Both the position numbers and the translations under genes were made by a program. From a virus: 64,000 nt of DNA. Below, in pieces: positions 43,924-52,931 of the stretch (the stretch's first letter is position 1; the number at the start of each line of letters is the position of its first letter). Below the pieces are notes generated by a model. That model searched no databases and was not told the DNA's origin. It saw only the letters and a program-made list of their open reading frames with translations. The stretch is from the IMG/VR virus record IMGVR_UViG_3300024999_000091, positions 1 through 64,000 of that record; one strand, given 5' to 3'.

Positions 43924-44925
43924 TTAAATATTGAGCGCAATATCGATCTGATCGCGAACCTTCTGCGGCTGGGCGTTGTAAAACGCCATCTGCTTTGCCG
44001 GGTCGGCTATCGCTTGCATCTGATCGAGCGCAGTGTTTCCTGCAGCTGGTGGAGCCACGCCGGCCGCACCGGTCAGAGAAGCAGGAATTCCTGCCATCTG
44101 CGTCGGTGCGCCTGTGGTGGCCGTGGTTACATCGGTCTTCACCGCTTCAACCACCTTGGCGAAACGGTCGGCGTAGGGGAGTTGTGCGTAAGCAGGATCC
44201 GCCAGGAGTTGAGAATCCTTTGCTACCGCTCGGCTCCAAAGGGCCGGGCTATTTTCCTGCCAGTATGACAGTTCATCGTTGGCGTCTATGGCCTTAAGCA
44301 GTTCGGGGTCCACGCCTTCGGCTGGCGCTTGCGCCGGGGCGGGAGCGGCCGGGGCGGTTGCCGTTGACGGAGCTGCTTGCTGCTTCAGGACAGCAACCGT
44401 GGCGGTGAACATATCCGCCAACTCGTCACCGAACTCATCCCTGATAGCCTCAATCTTCTCGGGCGTAAGGTTTGCCGTGGGGTCTTTGGGAAGACTTACC
44501 ACGCCCTTATCCTGCAGGGTCTGTCGCAGCTGATCCATTTCCGCCTTGAGAGTATTCAGGTCGCCCTCAAGTTGATCGGCCTTCTGAGCCTTTGCCGCGG
44601 TCTCTTCGAGTTGCATCCTCAACTGCCGCTTCTCGTGCCGCTCTGCCGCCCATTTGCTCGGCGGGGCGATGTGCTTGGCCAAGTCTTCGGCCGGGGCCGG
44701 GGCTGGCGCTGCAGATGGTTCCGCCGGTGGTACCGCGGCGGCCGGAGTGGCCGATGCCGCGGGAACGGGAGGAACAGTCTCGGACGCTACTGCCGGTTGC
44801 TGGGGGGCCGCCGGGACTTCCGGTGCCGCTGCCCCTGCTTCGTCGGCTGCAACTGCGTCTTCGAGCTTCTGCAACTCTTCCATACCCATGGTGCTCAATT
44901 TCGATTCATCGATTTCTACTGCCAT
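43924..44925 (-). CDS. Scaffolding protein
   Basis: 333 residues, Ala/Pro-rich and acidic. An N-terminal low-complexity part is followed by a coiled coil (LRMQLEETAAKAQKADQLEGDLNTLKAEMDQLRQTL) and a helical C-terminus. The length, composition and position between portal and capsid fit an internal scaffold used to build the prohead. AGGAGA precedes the ATG. Confidence 0.7.
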   Translation of the reverse strand: MAVEIDESKLSTMGMEELQKLEDAVAADEAGAAAPEVPAAPQQPAVASETVPPVPAASATPAAAVPPAEPSAAPAPAPAEDLAKHIAPPSKWAAERHEKRQLRMQLEETAAKAQKADQLEGDLNTLKAEMDQLRQTLQDKGVVSLPKDPTANLTPEKIEAIRDEFGDELADMFTATVAVLKQQAAPSTATAPAAPAPAQAPAEGVDPELLKAIDANDELSYWQENSPALWSRAVAKDSQLLADPAYAQLPYADRFAKVVEAVKTDVTTATTGAPTQMAGIPASLTGAAGVAPPAAGNTALDQMQAIADPAKQMAFYNAQPQKVRDQIDIALNI

Positions 44926-44952
44926 ATCACTACTCTCCTTGCCTTTGCATTT

Positions 44953-47067
44953 TTACGGTGTTTGCTCACGAGGCATAGTTTGCATCCCCATGCCGGGGAG
45001 AGGCTGAACAAGTGCATTGCTCGCCGGTTTCGGTGTTGCTGCTCCTGATGCACCAGGAGGGAGGCCGCGCCGGGGATCAGCCGGGCGGCCGCCGTTTCCC
45101 GCTGGCAGTCCAGGCATTGTGCCGGGGACTCCCAACTTGAATTGTCGAATGAGCTGCGCTATCTCAAGGCGTTTCTTCATGGCGTCGGCGGTGGCGCTGT
45201 TGGCCTGGGCCTTCTTCAGTTCGGTGCCCGCCTCCAATTCTTCCACTTCGGCGACGAACTTGCGGATCTCCGCTTGCCGTTGCTCTTCGGCGGCCTGGGC
45301 CTGGGCCTGCTCGCTGGCCTCACGCTTGGTTTCGTCTTCCTCGTAGCCGAGTTTCTTGTTGATCGCCTTGATTGCCTGCTGCTTGTGGGGCATCTCGGAA
45401 GATTCCAACCAGAACGGGAGAAGCGTGCCCTTCAGATCGTCTGGCAATTCCTTCATGATGGCGCCGATACGCATATGGGTGTGCTGGCGGTATCCGGCCG
45501 AGGTGTGAATGTCCTGGATATCCACCTGTGCTCGCATGAGCGACACCCGGTTATCCATGCCATCATTCAGCACAACCTGTTTTTTCTGCTGGCCGATTTT
45601 CTGCGGGATGTTCACGACCGTTCTGCGCGGGCCGATATCGTTGACGATATGGGCAAAGGCCAGGTCGCCCACATGTTTCCTGGCAGACTGATAGTTCATA
45701 TTGATTTTGCCGAGAGACTGAGCACCAAGTTCCGCGATAGACTCGACAGCGATGCCGCTTTGGTCGGTCTCTGAGTTGCCCTGGAAGGTCTGGAAGATTC
45801 CGCTTGCGGCGTTTATTTCTTCTCTTGCCCTTTTGCATATCCCCTCCAGTGCGGCTATCTTCTCCCACTCGCGAATGACCTGGAAATCACGGCCATGCTT
45901 CTTGTTGATCAATCCATCGGTCCGGTTGATTTCAAATATCGCTTGGGCATCATTCATTCCCTGGAGCGCGTCGTGGTCCTTGACTATCAGCCTCGACCGA
46001 AGAATGCGCTGAATCTCGATGACCGCCCGGTTGTACTCCTCCTGGGGACCACGCATGCGCCGGATGAGACCGGTGGGAACGTTGCTGCCATCTTCGCGGA
46101 CACCGACGAATGGGACATATGGGAAATGGTTATGGGGCTCGCGGCTCTGCTCATCCCAAATGAGATGAGGGCCGAGGAACCACGCTTCGCGGCAGACGTT
46201 GATGGGAATCTGGCGGTTCAGCTGCCCGTAGCCGGAGGCGAGCGCGTCCAGGTGGATCGGATTGTTCTTGTTGAACTCCATGACCGCGCCGTCATTGGTG
46301 AACAATAGGTCGCGCGGTTCGGTGACTTTGTAATAGACCTCGTAGATTCCGACTCTCGGCCGGCCGCTGTTGTTGTCCAGCACCAGGTCTATCGGGTCGG
46401 TGTATTCGTTCTGGGCGGCAAACCAATCAACGGTCGGACCTTCTTCGGCAATATCGACCGTGCGCCAATCGGAATAGGTGAAATCCACCAGATCGTGATA
46501 TTCCTTGCCGAGAAACGCCTTGGCCATGTCCTTGTCGAGGAATTTCCGGCGGGCGAGCCACCGGCAGTCACGACGCAGATCGTTACTCCGCGCCCTGATG
46601 TCCCAGAATATTTCATCACGGTGGACATCCTCGATCAGGAGTTTGCCGGCGGCCATCGGGTCGGGATTTTTGGTGACATGCACCCATCCGATACCAACTC
46701 CTGCCTGAGAACCATATGCTTCGGAGCATGAGGCGTTGGCTTCGGCCAGGCGCATCTCGTCATTGAGACGGTGATTGATGGCTTCCGCCATCTCGTCATG
46801 CTCTTCGGCCGCGGCCGTGATCATCCAATCAACCCGGTGCTTGGCCTCATACCCGGTAACGGAATCCATTGCCGGGGCGATGAGGTTTACATGCATCGGG
46901 TTTAGACCGAGGCTCTCGATATAGGCAATCTGCTCCTTGCTCCACTGCTTGTTGTCCCGCCACGCCATGTCGATGGCAGCCTCGCCGCGCCATTGCGGCT
47001 GGGAAGCGATATCACTGAGGAGGGAGCGAAGGACCGGATTTGCTTCTGAGAGCCTTTTGACGATCAT
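44953..47067 (-). CDS. Portal protein, P22 type
   Basis: 704 residues, near the 725 of P22 gp1. The N-terminal region (WRDNKQWSKEQIAYIESLGLNPMHVNLIAPAMDSVTGYEAKHRVDW) and NHFPYVPFVGVRED with GLIRRMRGPQEEYNRAVIEIQRIL match the P22_portal family. The C-terminus is a long coiled coil (EEQRQAEIRKFVAEVEELEAGTELKKAQ), like the P22 barrel. It forms the dodecameric DNA gate at one vertex. Confidence 0.85.
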   Translation of the reverse strand: MIVKRLSEANPVLRSLLSDIASQPQWRGEAAIDMAWRDNKQWSKEQIAYIESLGLNPMHVNLIAPAMDSVTGYEAKHRVDWMITAAAEEHDEMAEAINHRLNDEMRLAEANASCSEAYGSQAGVGIGWVHVTKNPDPMAAGKLLIEDVHRDEIFWDIRARSNDLRRDCRWLARRKFLDKDMAKAFLGKEYHDLVDFTYSDWRTVDIAEEGPTVDWFAAQNEYTDPIDLVLDNNSGRPRVGIYEVYYKVTEPRDLLFTNDGAVMEFNKNNPIHLDALASGYGQLNRQIPINVCREAWFLGPHLIWDEQSREPHNHFPYVPFVGVREDGSNVPTGLIRRMRGPQEEYNRAVIEIQRILRSRLIVKDHDALQGMNDAQAIFEINRTDGLINKKHGRDFQVIREWEKIAALEGICKRAREEINAASGIFQTFQGNSETDQSGIAVESIAELGAQSLGKINMNYQSARKHVGDLAFAHIVNDIGPRRTVVNIPQKIGQQKKQVVLNDGMDNRVSLMRAQVDIQDIHTSAGYRQHTHMRIGAIMKELPDDLKGTLLPFWLESSEMPHKQQAIKAINKKLGYEEDETKREASEQAQAQAAEEQRQAEIRKFVAEVEELEAGTELKKAQANSATADAMKKRLEIAQLIRQFKLGVPGTMPGLPAGNGGRPADPRRGLPPGASGAATPKPASNALVQPLPGMGMQTMPREQTP

Positions 47068-47072
47068 GGGAT

Positions 47073-47498
47073 TTATCCCCTGTTCTGGAATTGGCCAGTG
47101 GCTTTCTGGTAGGTAACGCCGGGCAGGGTGACGACGTTGGACAGCAACTCACCATGCAACCTGAATCTCAAGATGCTCATGCGGAACTGGTAGCCGTCGA
47201 GTTTGGCCGCCTCGACCTGGAACTCATCGTCCGAAAGGGCATCGACAACTATCCAATTGGGATTCTTCGCAACCGGCTGGGCGGCTTCGTCCAGGGTGAC
47301 ATCGGGATATCTGCCTATGTCATCAGGCGGCTCTTCGTTTCCAATCGGTGGCACGGATGTTTCGACGAGCGCTTCCTCGCGGCTCTCCATCACGTCGTCT
47401 TCGATGGGGACTCCAACCTGTGCTTTCTCAGCTATCTCGACGCTTCCCAATGTATTGGTCTGCGGCAACGGCTGCGGTGCTTGTTTCCTGGGTGGCAT
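47073..47498 (-). CDS. Hypothetical head-region protein
   Basis: 141 residues. A Pro/Gln-rich head, acidic middle (EEALVETSVPPIGNEEPPDDIGRYPD) and a C-terminal small domain (FRMSILRFRLHGELLSNVVTLPGVTYQ). It lies between the terminase and portal genes with AGAGGAGAA before its ATG. No family recognised. Confidence 0.6.
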   Translation of the reverse strand: MPPRKQAPQPLPQTNTLGSVEIAEKAQVGVPIEDDVMESREEALVETSVPPIGNEEPPDDIGRYPDVTLDEAAQPVAKNPNWIVVDALSDDEFQVEAAKLDGYQFRMSILRFRLHGELLSNVVTLPGVTYQKATGQFQNRG

Positions 47499-47539
47499 GT
47501 TGTTCTCCTCTAAAAATGAAGGTGGATGTTATCTGTGTC

Positions 47540-47821
47540 CTATATGGGAAAGCGGTTCTCGTATCCGTTGCATTTCAGGATAGCTTCACCGCTTGCCATA
47601 TGGCCATCTGCGCCTGTATCGACGCTGGTCAGGAGCGAGCCGACAATCGAAGATATGCTGGGCAATTTGCATGGCGTCACTTTCGGCAGGTGCGGGTTTC
47701 CGGTCTCATGGTCATTCAAGCAATGCAGACAGCTCTGGCATGCCTGGTAGTCAGGCACGGTGTTGCCTTCCTGTGTCGGGGTGGTTCCGTCCATCCTGGT
47801 GATTCTCGCACTCCAAGTCAT
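47540..47821 (-). CDS. Hypothetical Cys-containing protein
   Basis: 93 residues. Two Cys pairs (CQSCLHC and a later single C) suggest metal binding. AGGAG precedes the ATG at 47821, 20 bases after the terminase stop. No family recognised. Its place between terminase and portal genes suggests a packaging or head accessory role. Confidence 0.55.
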   Translation of the reverse strand: MTWSARITRMDGTTPTQEGNTVPDYQACQSCLHCLNDHETGNPHLPKVTPCKLPSISSIVGSLLTSVDTGADGHMASGEAILKCNGYENRFPI

Positions 47822-47840
47822 GTTATTCTCCTATGTGGGG

Positions 47841-50255
47841 TTAATAAGGAGTAGGCCGCCGCTCGACATACGAGTTGGTGGCCTTCTCTTCGATAAGTGC
47901 CATCAGTCCTTCACCCTCGCCCATCAGCCCGTATTCCAGAGCCTCGACAGGGTGGGACCATTCGTTTTTGTCGGGAACATCCATAAATTTCTGATCTCCG
48001 GCAACCTGTAGGCGCCGGTAACAGAACTTGCCGGACAACCCCTTGCGTATCATCTTCGCCTTCTTACAGATCAGCAGGCGGGGCCGCCCGTTCATGCCAA
48101 GTTGCGTAAGCGGTTGAGCAACCGCCGCTCGACGCTGCAATGTGTCGTTGGTATCGCACGGCATACAGGGAATGCCATGGAGGTTGAGTATCTGAATAGC
48201 TGAGCTCTCAACCTCCTGCCCTGGATGTTGGCCGGCAGGGTCACCCCAACCGATAAACGAGGCGCCCTTGTAGTTCTGGTTCAGATAGTTCAACAGGTTC
48301 GGCGCGAACTTCGAGGCAGACATGGATGTAGCGCAAAACTCATCGAGGCAGAACCATGTCCCGCCGATATCCTGGATGATTGCACATGCAGGGGTCCGGC
48401 CAAAATCGAAGGAGAGGACAATCGGTGAATCAGGCCGCCAATCGACATCATCTACGCAATGGATTGAGTCGTTGTACTCGGGATGGACTGGTTTGCCGTC
48501 CATGACGAATCCATACATGTTGGCGAGGTTTACTTTGATCCAATCGTCGCTCTTACCCTGCATGCCCCGCTCGTAATAGCGAGGCACCTGTACTTCCAGG
48601 TTCTCGCGGTTTTCATGTGCAGGATTAACCACCCACACACCATTGACCTTGTACACCCCACCGGGTTGCCGGAAAAACTTCCAATCTGGCAACTTGCCAG
48701 CCGGAGCCAATTCTTCTTGGAATCTGTAGAGCCAATGATCTTCGTCGCACTGGTTTGTGTCGCCGAACATGCCGTGCCAGCTCGGCAATACCTCTCCGAG
48801 AATCATTGATGGGTATCGGCCATGCCGAAGATCAGCCATGTCCACAATTTCCTTCGGCAATTCCTTGGCCTCGCTGAGATAAAACCACGTAGTTTGTTGT
48901 CCTCGTAGTTTCCTGATGTGATCTGGGCGATCCAAGGCAATGAATATCATCTCATGATGAACAGTAGTTGGATGCGGAACGATCTTTGTCGGAGGCACCT
49001 TGAAGCGCATGGTGAATACTGGAGGTTCCTTACTACCTTCCTTCCACACCCCAATGTCTCCGAATATGGATTTAAAATCTTTGGCTGTGGTCCCGAGTAA
49101 TTCTGCGTATGTATTCCTGATCGCAATGCATTTTGTCGGACGTATCCCGCGTCGATTAGGTGTCTGCTGCATCATGAGACGAAAGCTCTTGTAGCAGGAG
49201 GTGGTGGTTTTTGCCGAATTGCCAGTGATGAAAATGCAGTCGTTATGCCGGGCAAGGAAAAATGATGTGGGGACGGTGAAGCAATATTTTCTCCCGTTGA
49301 GCGCTGGAGCCCTCACGCATTCGGTGGTGTTCCTGATATTTGTGTCATTCTTCCTGGAATTTAATCCGTGGATATAGACACAGAAGATATCTTTCCATTC
49401 AGGTCTTTCAGGGCGAACCTTCCTGGACATTGTTGCTTTTCTACCCGTGGCATGAGAGGCATACTGGATAAAATCAGCGTCATCTTTATGGGCAGTGAAA
49501 AACCGCGTCTCTTCTGTGGTGAATAATCCATCCCAATGAGATAACTCGTCGATAATCACGGCCAGTTGATGAGATGAGCATTGCCACCATTGACCGTCGA
49601 AATGCTTGCCGTGATATGGTGAACGGAAGAAGTAATTATCCTCTGTCGGCCTACTCTCGTAGGTTTTTTTCTCGAATAAAACACCATTCGAATTAAGCAG
49701 CATTTCCAACCGTTCTTTCTTCCTGGCCTTTCTCAAACCGAAACGACAGTAGTTATCATTGCATCTCTCGGGGAAATTCCCATCAGCATGAATAGCAACG
49801 GCCAACCTGATCATATCGTCAGACATATCCACCCCCATTCGCGCGGGAGGCGAGAACAAGAATGGAATATGCCTGATCGACTTGTGCTTTTCGATATCTC
49901 CCGCGAGAGCTACCCGGAACTTGCGGTGATAATCGTAATACGGGACTCGATGCTCATCCGAAAGGTTCATCGAGAGCGAATATTCGTTACGGAAATTGAT
50001 GAGAGTTTCGCAGGGCAGATCGACGTATTGATCTGGTCGCACATGGCTGATATGTCCTGTGGATGGATCCCACTGAGCAACCGTGTCACCTTCAATGAAC
50101 TGGTCAATCCGTTTCCAGCCGGTGCCGGTGAAAAACTCGGTATCTCCCGACAGGCAACCCAGGGGGCCTGTGATGATTGAGTTGGTAGTCCTGTCGTCGT
50201 AGTAGGCTTGCAGCACTGGGCCGGGTGGAGTGAATAGATAGCGATGGGTGGTCAT
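47841..50255 (-). CDS. terL: Terminase large subunit with an intein in its Walker A motif
   Basis: 804 residues, of which residues 34-346 are an intein. The extein is 491 residues. Joined, the ATPase motif reads GPLG/SAKTTTCYKSF; later FYLSEAKELP is the Walker B region, and LSFDFGRTPACAIIQD with FIGWGDPAGQ marks the RNase H-like nuclease. It packages DNA into the prohead through the portal. The protein can bind ATP properly only after splicing. The start follows the small subunit stop directly (TAG-ATG). Confidence 0.85.
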   Translation of the reverse strand: MTTHRYLFTPPGPVLQAYYDDRTTNSIITGPLGCLSGDTEFFTGTGWKRIDQFIEGDTVAQWDPSTGHISHVRPDQYVDLPCETLINFRNEYSLSMNLSDEHRVPYYDYHRKFRVALAGDIEKHKSIRHIPFLFSPPARMGVDMSDDMIRLAVAIHADGNFPERCNDNYCRFGLRKARKKERLEMLLNSNGVLFEKKTYESRPTEDNYFFRSPYHGKHFDGQWWQCSSHQLAVIIDELSHWDGLFTTEETRFFTAHKDDADFIQYASHATGRKATMSRKVRPERPEWKDIFCVYIHGLNSRKNDTNIRNTTECVRAPALNGRKYCFTVPTSFFLARHNDCIFITGNSAKTTTSCYKSFRLMMQQTPNRRGIRPTKCIAIRNTYAELLGTTAKDFKSIFGDIGVWKEGSKEPPVFTMRFKVPPTKIVPHPTTVHHEMIFIALDRPDHIRKLRGQQTTWFYLSEAKELPKEIVDMADLRHGRYPSMILGEVLPSWHGMFGDTNQCDEDHWLYRFQEELAPAGKLPDWKFFRQPGGVYKVNGVWVVNPAHENRENLEVQVPRYYERGMQGKSDDWIKVNLANMYGFVMDGKPVHPEYNDSIHCVDDVDWRPDSPIVLSFDFGRTPACAIIQDIGGTWFCLDEFCATSMSASKFAPNLLNYLNQNYKGASFIGWGDPAGQHPGQEVESSAIQILNLHGIPCMPCDTNDTLQRRAAVAQPLTQLGMNGRPRLLICKKAKMIRKGLSGKFCYRRLQVAGDQKFMDVPDKNEWSHPVEALEYGLMGEGEGLMALIEEKATNSYVERRPTPY
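49218..50156 (-). mobile_element. Intein with LAGLIDADG endonuclease in the terminase
   Basis: 313 residues. Begins with Cys (CLSGDTEFFTGTGWKRI, block A) and ends FITGN before a Ser in the host protein. The middle has two LAGLIDADG-like motifs (IRLAVAIHADG, AVIIDELSHWDG). The Cys1, terminal Asn and Ser+1 needed for splicing are present; the usual His before the terminal Asn is replaced by Gly. The insertion lies inside the P-loop, so it interrupts the ATP site. Confidence 0.85.
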
Positions 50256-50951
50256 CTATTCATCCTCATCCTGTTGATTCAAAGGGTCTTCTGGTCCGCC
50301 TTCGACGTATGCTCCATAGCCAGGATCATGAATAATGACCGTCGGCAGGGCGTCATCCTCGCTTCTCTTGTCGTCCAAATTGAATGCCAATCGTTCCAAC
50401 ATCTGCCGCTTATGGCTGGCTCCCGTCAACTGGTTGTAGGCCATACACAGGTCGGTATCGCAGATGTCAAAATCTTGGGAGATGATCTCCCCTTTATATG
50501 AAAAAACTTTGGTAATTTTTCCAGTGAGCAGGCGGGCGGCGAGAGTCTCTTCGATCAGTCTGAGTTTCGATAGGTCTTTCCGATGGGAGCGCAAAACGGC
50601 AACGCGAGTCTCAGCGGCGAGTTCGATATCTCGCTGTTCAAGCTCATCGTCTGGAGGTTGACACTCGGTTTCTCTTATGTTGTCAGTTGTCAACTTATCG
50701 GCTGGCGGTGTCAACATTCCAACCAATTCACGAGCAGACCGAGCATCTTCCTTGATCAGTTTGGCTTGCGCAACCCTTCGTACTTCCGATGAATTATCAC
50801 GTGCCCACTCGCCTTCTTTAATCTTCTTGTAGAGAGATTGGCGGCTACACCCATGACGACGACACAACTCCGCGTCTGTAAACTGAGCAGTGGAATACTC
50901 ACGTTTGATTGCTGGCCAATCAAATCTATCCCTCCCACTCGGTTTTCCCAT
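50256..50951 (-). CDS. terS: Terminase small subunit
   Basis: 231 residues. An N-terminal HTH (FTDAELCRRHGCSRQSLYKKIKEGEWARD) with a long helical middle fits phage small terminase subunits that recognise the packaging start. AGGAGA precedes the ATG. It is the first gene of the late operon, 50 bases downstream of a candidate TATAAT. Confidence 0.7.
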   Translation of the reverse strand: MGKPSGRDRFDWPAIKREYSTAQFTDAELCRRHGCSRQSLYKKIKEGEWARDNSSEVRRVAQAKLIKEDARSARELVGMLTPPADKLTTDNIRETECQPPDDELEQRDIELAAETRVAVLRSHRKDLSKLRLIEETLAARLLTGKITKVFSYKGEIISQDFDICDTDLCMAYNQLTGASHKRQMLERLAFNLDDKRSEDDALPTVIIHDPGYGAYVEGGPEDPLNQQDEDE

Positions 50952-50989
50952 CGCGATCTCCTATAACAAAGATATGATTTTCCGCTAAT

Positions 50990-51016
50990 ATTATAGGCCA
51001 AAACTATTAATCGCAA
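50990..51016 (-). promoter_or_regulatory. Late promoter candidate
   Basis: On the minus strand TATAAT (50995-50990) lies 15 bases after TTGCGA (51016-51011). The spacing is short, so the -35 may be weak or an activator may help. It faces the terminase-led late operon. Confidence 0.5.
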
Positions 51017-51073
51017 CGTTTTTATATTGGTTCGATAGGCAAAACCGATAACACCAGTATTTTGCTTTTGTGC

Positions 51074-51103
51074 TTGACATTACCCATTGGGTAATGATAC
51101 AAA
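51074..51103 (+). promoter_or_regulatory. Promoter with perfect palindromic operator
   Basis: TTGACA (51074-51079) and TACAAA (51098-51103) with an 18-base spacer. The spacer begins with TTACCCATTGGGTAA (51080-51094), a perfect 7-1-7 inverted repeat. A repressor bound there would block the polymerase. The HTH protein at 52710 in the same operon is the nearest candidate. Confidence 0.7.
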
Positions 51104-51165
51104 GAATCATGCAGGAAGTTTTTGAAGGAAAAACAGGACAAAAGATAAACACATAGGAGAGCCAC

Positions 51166-51393
51166 ATGGACCCGAAGACCATCGAGCAACGCAGGCGCAG
51201 AAACCAGGAAATCCTTCAAAAGATGACGATGGCAAAACTCATCTCGGCACAGGACCGCCCTTTCACCATCATCTCCCCGCCAGATTGGAATGAGAGTTAT
51301 ATCAAACCTGAGCCGAAACTTTCATGGCGGGAGCGGATCATGATAACCGTCGGCATCATTGCGGTGCTGGTGTTCTGCTCGCTGAAAGTTTGA
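51166..51393 (+). CDS. Small membrane protein
   Basis: 75 residues. A basic N-terminus (IEQRRRRNQEILQKM) and one C-terminal membrane segment (IMITVGIIAVLVFCSL). AGGAGAG precedes the ATG. It is the first gene behind the operator promoter. Role unknown; early membrane proteins of phages often alter host physiology or exclude rivals. Confidence 0.65.
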   Translation: MDPKTIEQRRRRNQEILQKMTMAKLISAQDRPFTIISPPDWNESYIKPEPKLSWRERIMITVGIIAVLVFCSLKV

Positions 51394-51412
51394 CTATAGA
51401 TGGGAGGAAACC

Positions 51413-51676
51413 ATGCCACTTGAATTTTGGACCAGCCTCATAAAGACGAACATGCGGCAAACAGAATCAGCCGAGAAGAGTCTCAAAGCCAACTGCACCA
51501 AAGTTAATGATCGTTACTGGATATTCGAGGGTGAAATCGACTGTCTTTCGGAAGATGGCGTAAGTTTTAAGGTCGTGTCTGAGGGCTCCGTTCCATGCCT
51601 CGGAGGGAAGTCAAAGAAGGCGTTGGTCAAGATATGCCTGGAGAGATTCGGTATAGACGTTACCAATGAGGGATAA
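51413..51676 (+). CDS. Hypothetical small protein
   Basis: 87 residues, beta-rich in the middle (RYWIFEGEIDCLSEDGVSFKVV) with helical ends. GGGAGGAAA precedes the ATG. It ends 5 bases before the next start, in the same operon. No family recognised. Confidence 0.65.
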   Translation: MPLEFWTSLIKTNMRQTESAEKSLKANCTKVNDRYWIFEGEIDCLSEDGVSFKVVSEGSVPCLGGKSKKALVKICLERFGIDVTNEG

Positions 51677-51681
51677 ACCAA

Positions 51682-51966
51682 ATGGACGAAAGAGAAAAGC
51701 AGCCTACATTTGGTATGCGCAGCCAATTTGAGAGGGAATGTAAGGGCAAGGAGATGGCCGTCGCTGAATTGTTCGAACAAGAAAGGTATGACCCGACTAT
51801 CAAAAGATTTATCGACATGTGGCAGGCAGGCCTTTTCCCTTCTTTTGAAAATATGCTCTGCAGTCTAGTGGTGCAACTATCGACCGAGAAGGATACGATT
51901 CAGAAATTATTGCTTAACTTTCACAACACTATGCCCAATCCCCTTGTGTTAAGAATTGACGATTGA
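51682..51966 (+). CDS. Hypothetical helical protein
   Basis: 94 residues, nearly all helical (FERECKGKEMAVAELFEQERYDP, then DMWQAGLFPSFENMLCSLVVQL). Its stop codon TGA (51964-51966) is the start of the repeated hairpin element at 51964-52040. No family recognised. Confidence 0.6.
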   Translation: MDEREKQPTFGMRSQFERECKGKEMAVAELFEQERYDPTIKRFIDMWQAGLFPSFENMLCSLVVQLSTEKDTIQKLLLNFHNTMPNPLVLRIDD

Positions 51967-52040
51967 TCATTGGACCAAGCCGGGGGCGATGCTCCCCCCG
52001 GCGGCAGTCGAGCGGTCAAACATCCAGATCAAAATCAACA
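51964..52040 (+). repeat. Structured intergenic element, copy 1
   Basis: Starts at a stop codon. ATTGGACCA, then a hairpin GCCGGGGG (51979-51986) with CCCCCGGC (51995-52002), then GCAGTCGAGCGGTCAAAC. It ends just before the ribosome site of the next gene. The flanks match copy 2 at 53981; the stem does not match but still pairs. Confidence 0.75.
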
Positions 52041-52053
52041 CGGAGGACGGGCA

Positions 52054-52242
52054 TTGGAACCAATAAGGGTCGGAGATAAATTCAGGGTTATAAAATCAGG
52101 AATGGTGTGGAAGGTTACGAAAGACCTTTGTTTCGGCAAAGTAGATGTTATCTGCCGGGATAAGCACCTACAGGGTATGAAGCACAAAAAAGACCTGAGA
52201 GACACGACAAGATATGAGAGATTGAAAGGAGAAACATTATGA
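52054..52242 (+). CDS. Hypothetical small protein
   Basis: 62 residues starting at TTG 52054, which follows GGAGG; a longer frame to 51970 would be translated through the hairpin element. Basic, with strands IRVGDKFRVIKSGMVWKVTKD resembling a small SH3-like barrel. Its stop overlaps the ATG of the next gene by 4 bases. Confidence 0.55.
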   Translation: MEPIRVGDKFRVIKSGMVWKVTKDLCFGKVDVICRDKHLQGMKHKKDLRDTTRYERLKGETL

Positions 52243-52502
52243 ACCCCAGAAGCATCAAAATCAAAACCACCTGCAACGGCATGACGGTCAACACCACCCT
52301 CGCAAGCCCCATCTCGCCCCTTGGCGATGTCCGGGACGCCTCCGTGCAGATCAGGCAGATCAACAATATTCCGGCAGACGTACCTACCGCATTGGCGATC
52401 AGGCTCTTTTCCGGAACCTGCGATATCACCGGGCTGTGCGGGCAGAAAGAGCGGCTGGAATTCGATTACTCCGAGTTGGGGTATGGGAAAATCATTCGAT
52501 AA
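52239..52502 (+). CDS. Hypothetical small protein
   Basis: 87 residues. Beta-rich (SIKIKTTCNGMTVNTTLASP, LAIRLFSGTCDIT), with GAAAGGAGAA before the ATG. Coupled to the previous gene by overlap. No family recognised. Confidence 0.6.
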   Translation: MNPRSIKIKTTCNGMTVNTTLASPISPLGDVRDASVQIRQINNIPADVPTALAIRLFSGTCDITGLCGQKERLEFDYSELGYGKIIR

Positions 52503-52512
52503 GGAGAGAGTT

Positions 52513-52713
52513 GTGAAAAGAATACTCACAAGAGATGTCACGCCAGAAGAGTGCCCATGGCTTGATGAAACGATAAAGAAGGGTGCCGTAGTAGTATTTG
52601 ATTACTCTGATTGCACCTACGGTTGCATTTCTGATTCTGGCAAGGCTGTTTCCAGGGAAGAGGGGAAAAAGCCTTTTTTCGAGATCCCGCGAAACGCTTT
52701 GGGGTTGCAATGA
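52513..52713 (+). CDS. Hypothetical small protein
   Basis: 66 residues from a GTG at 52513 after AAGGAGAG. The acidic N-terminal half (LTRDVTPEECPWLDETIKKG) and two short strands (AVVVFDYSDCTYGCIS) look like a small folded domain. The stop overlaps the HTH gene start by 4 bases. No family recognised. Confidence 0.6.
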   Translation: MKRILTRDVTPEECPWLDETIKKGAVVVFDYSDCTYGCISDSGKAVSREEGKKPFFEIPRNALGLQ

Positions 52714-52931
52714 TCACCATCAAAGCTATCCGCGCAAAGCTCGGCATATCCCAAGCGGTCATGGCCAAGCTGCTCGGCACATCCCCGCACCGAGTCAGCG
52801 AGATCGAGCGGGGGGCATACGGACGGAAGGAATCAGTGCAGATGCAGGCCCACCTGGTCGCGCTCGAATCGGCGCACGAGTCCGGCGAGATCGAGGCACT
52901 TATCAAAACCATGAAGGAGAATAAGGTATGA
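52710..52931 (+). CDS. Cro/XRE-like regulator
   Basis: 73 residues. IRAKLGISQAVMAKLLGTSPHRVSEIERGAY is a clear helix-turn-helix of the XRE type, followed by a helical tail. It lies in the middle of the + operon whose promoter has a palindromic operator, so it is the best candidate for its autoregulator. The stop overlaps the next start (ATGA). Confidence 0.8.
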   Translation: MITIKAIRAKLGISQAVMAKLLGTSPHRVSEIERGAYGRKESVQMQAHLVALESAHESGEIEALIKTMKENKV

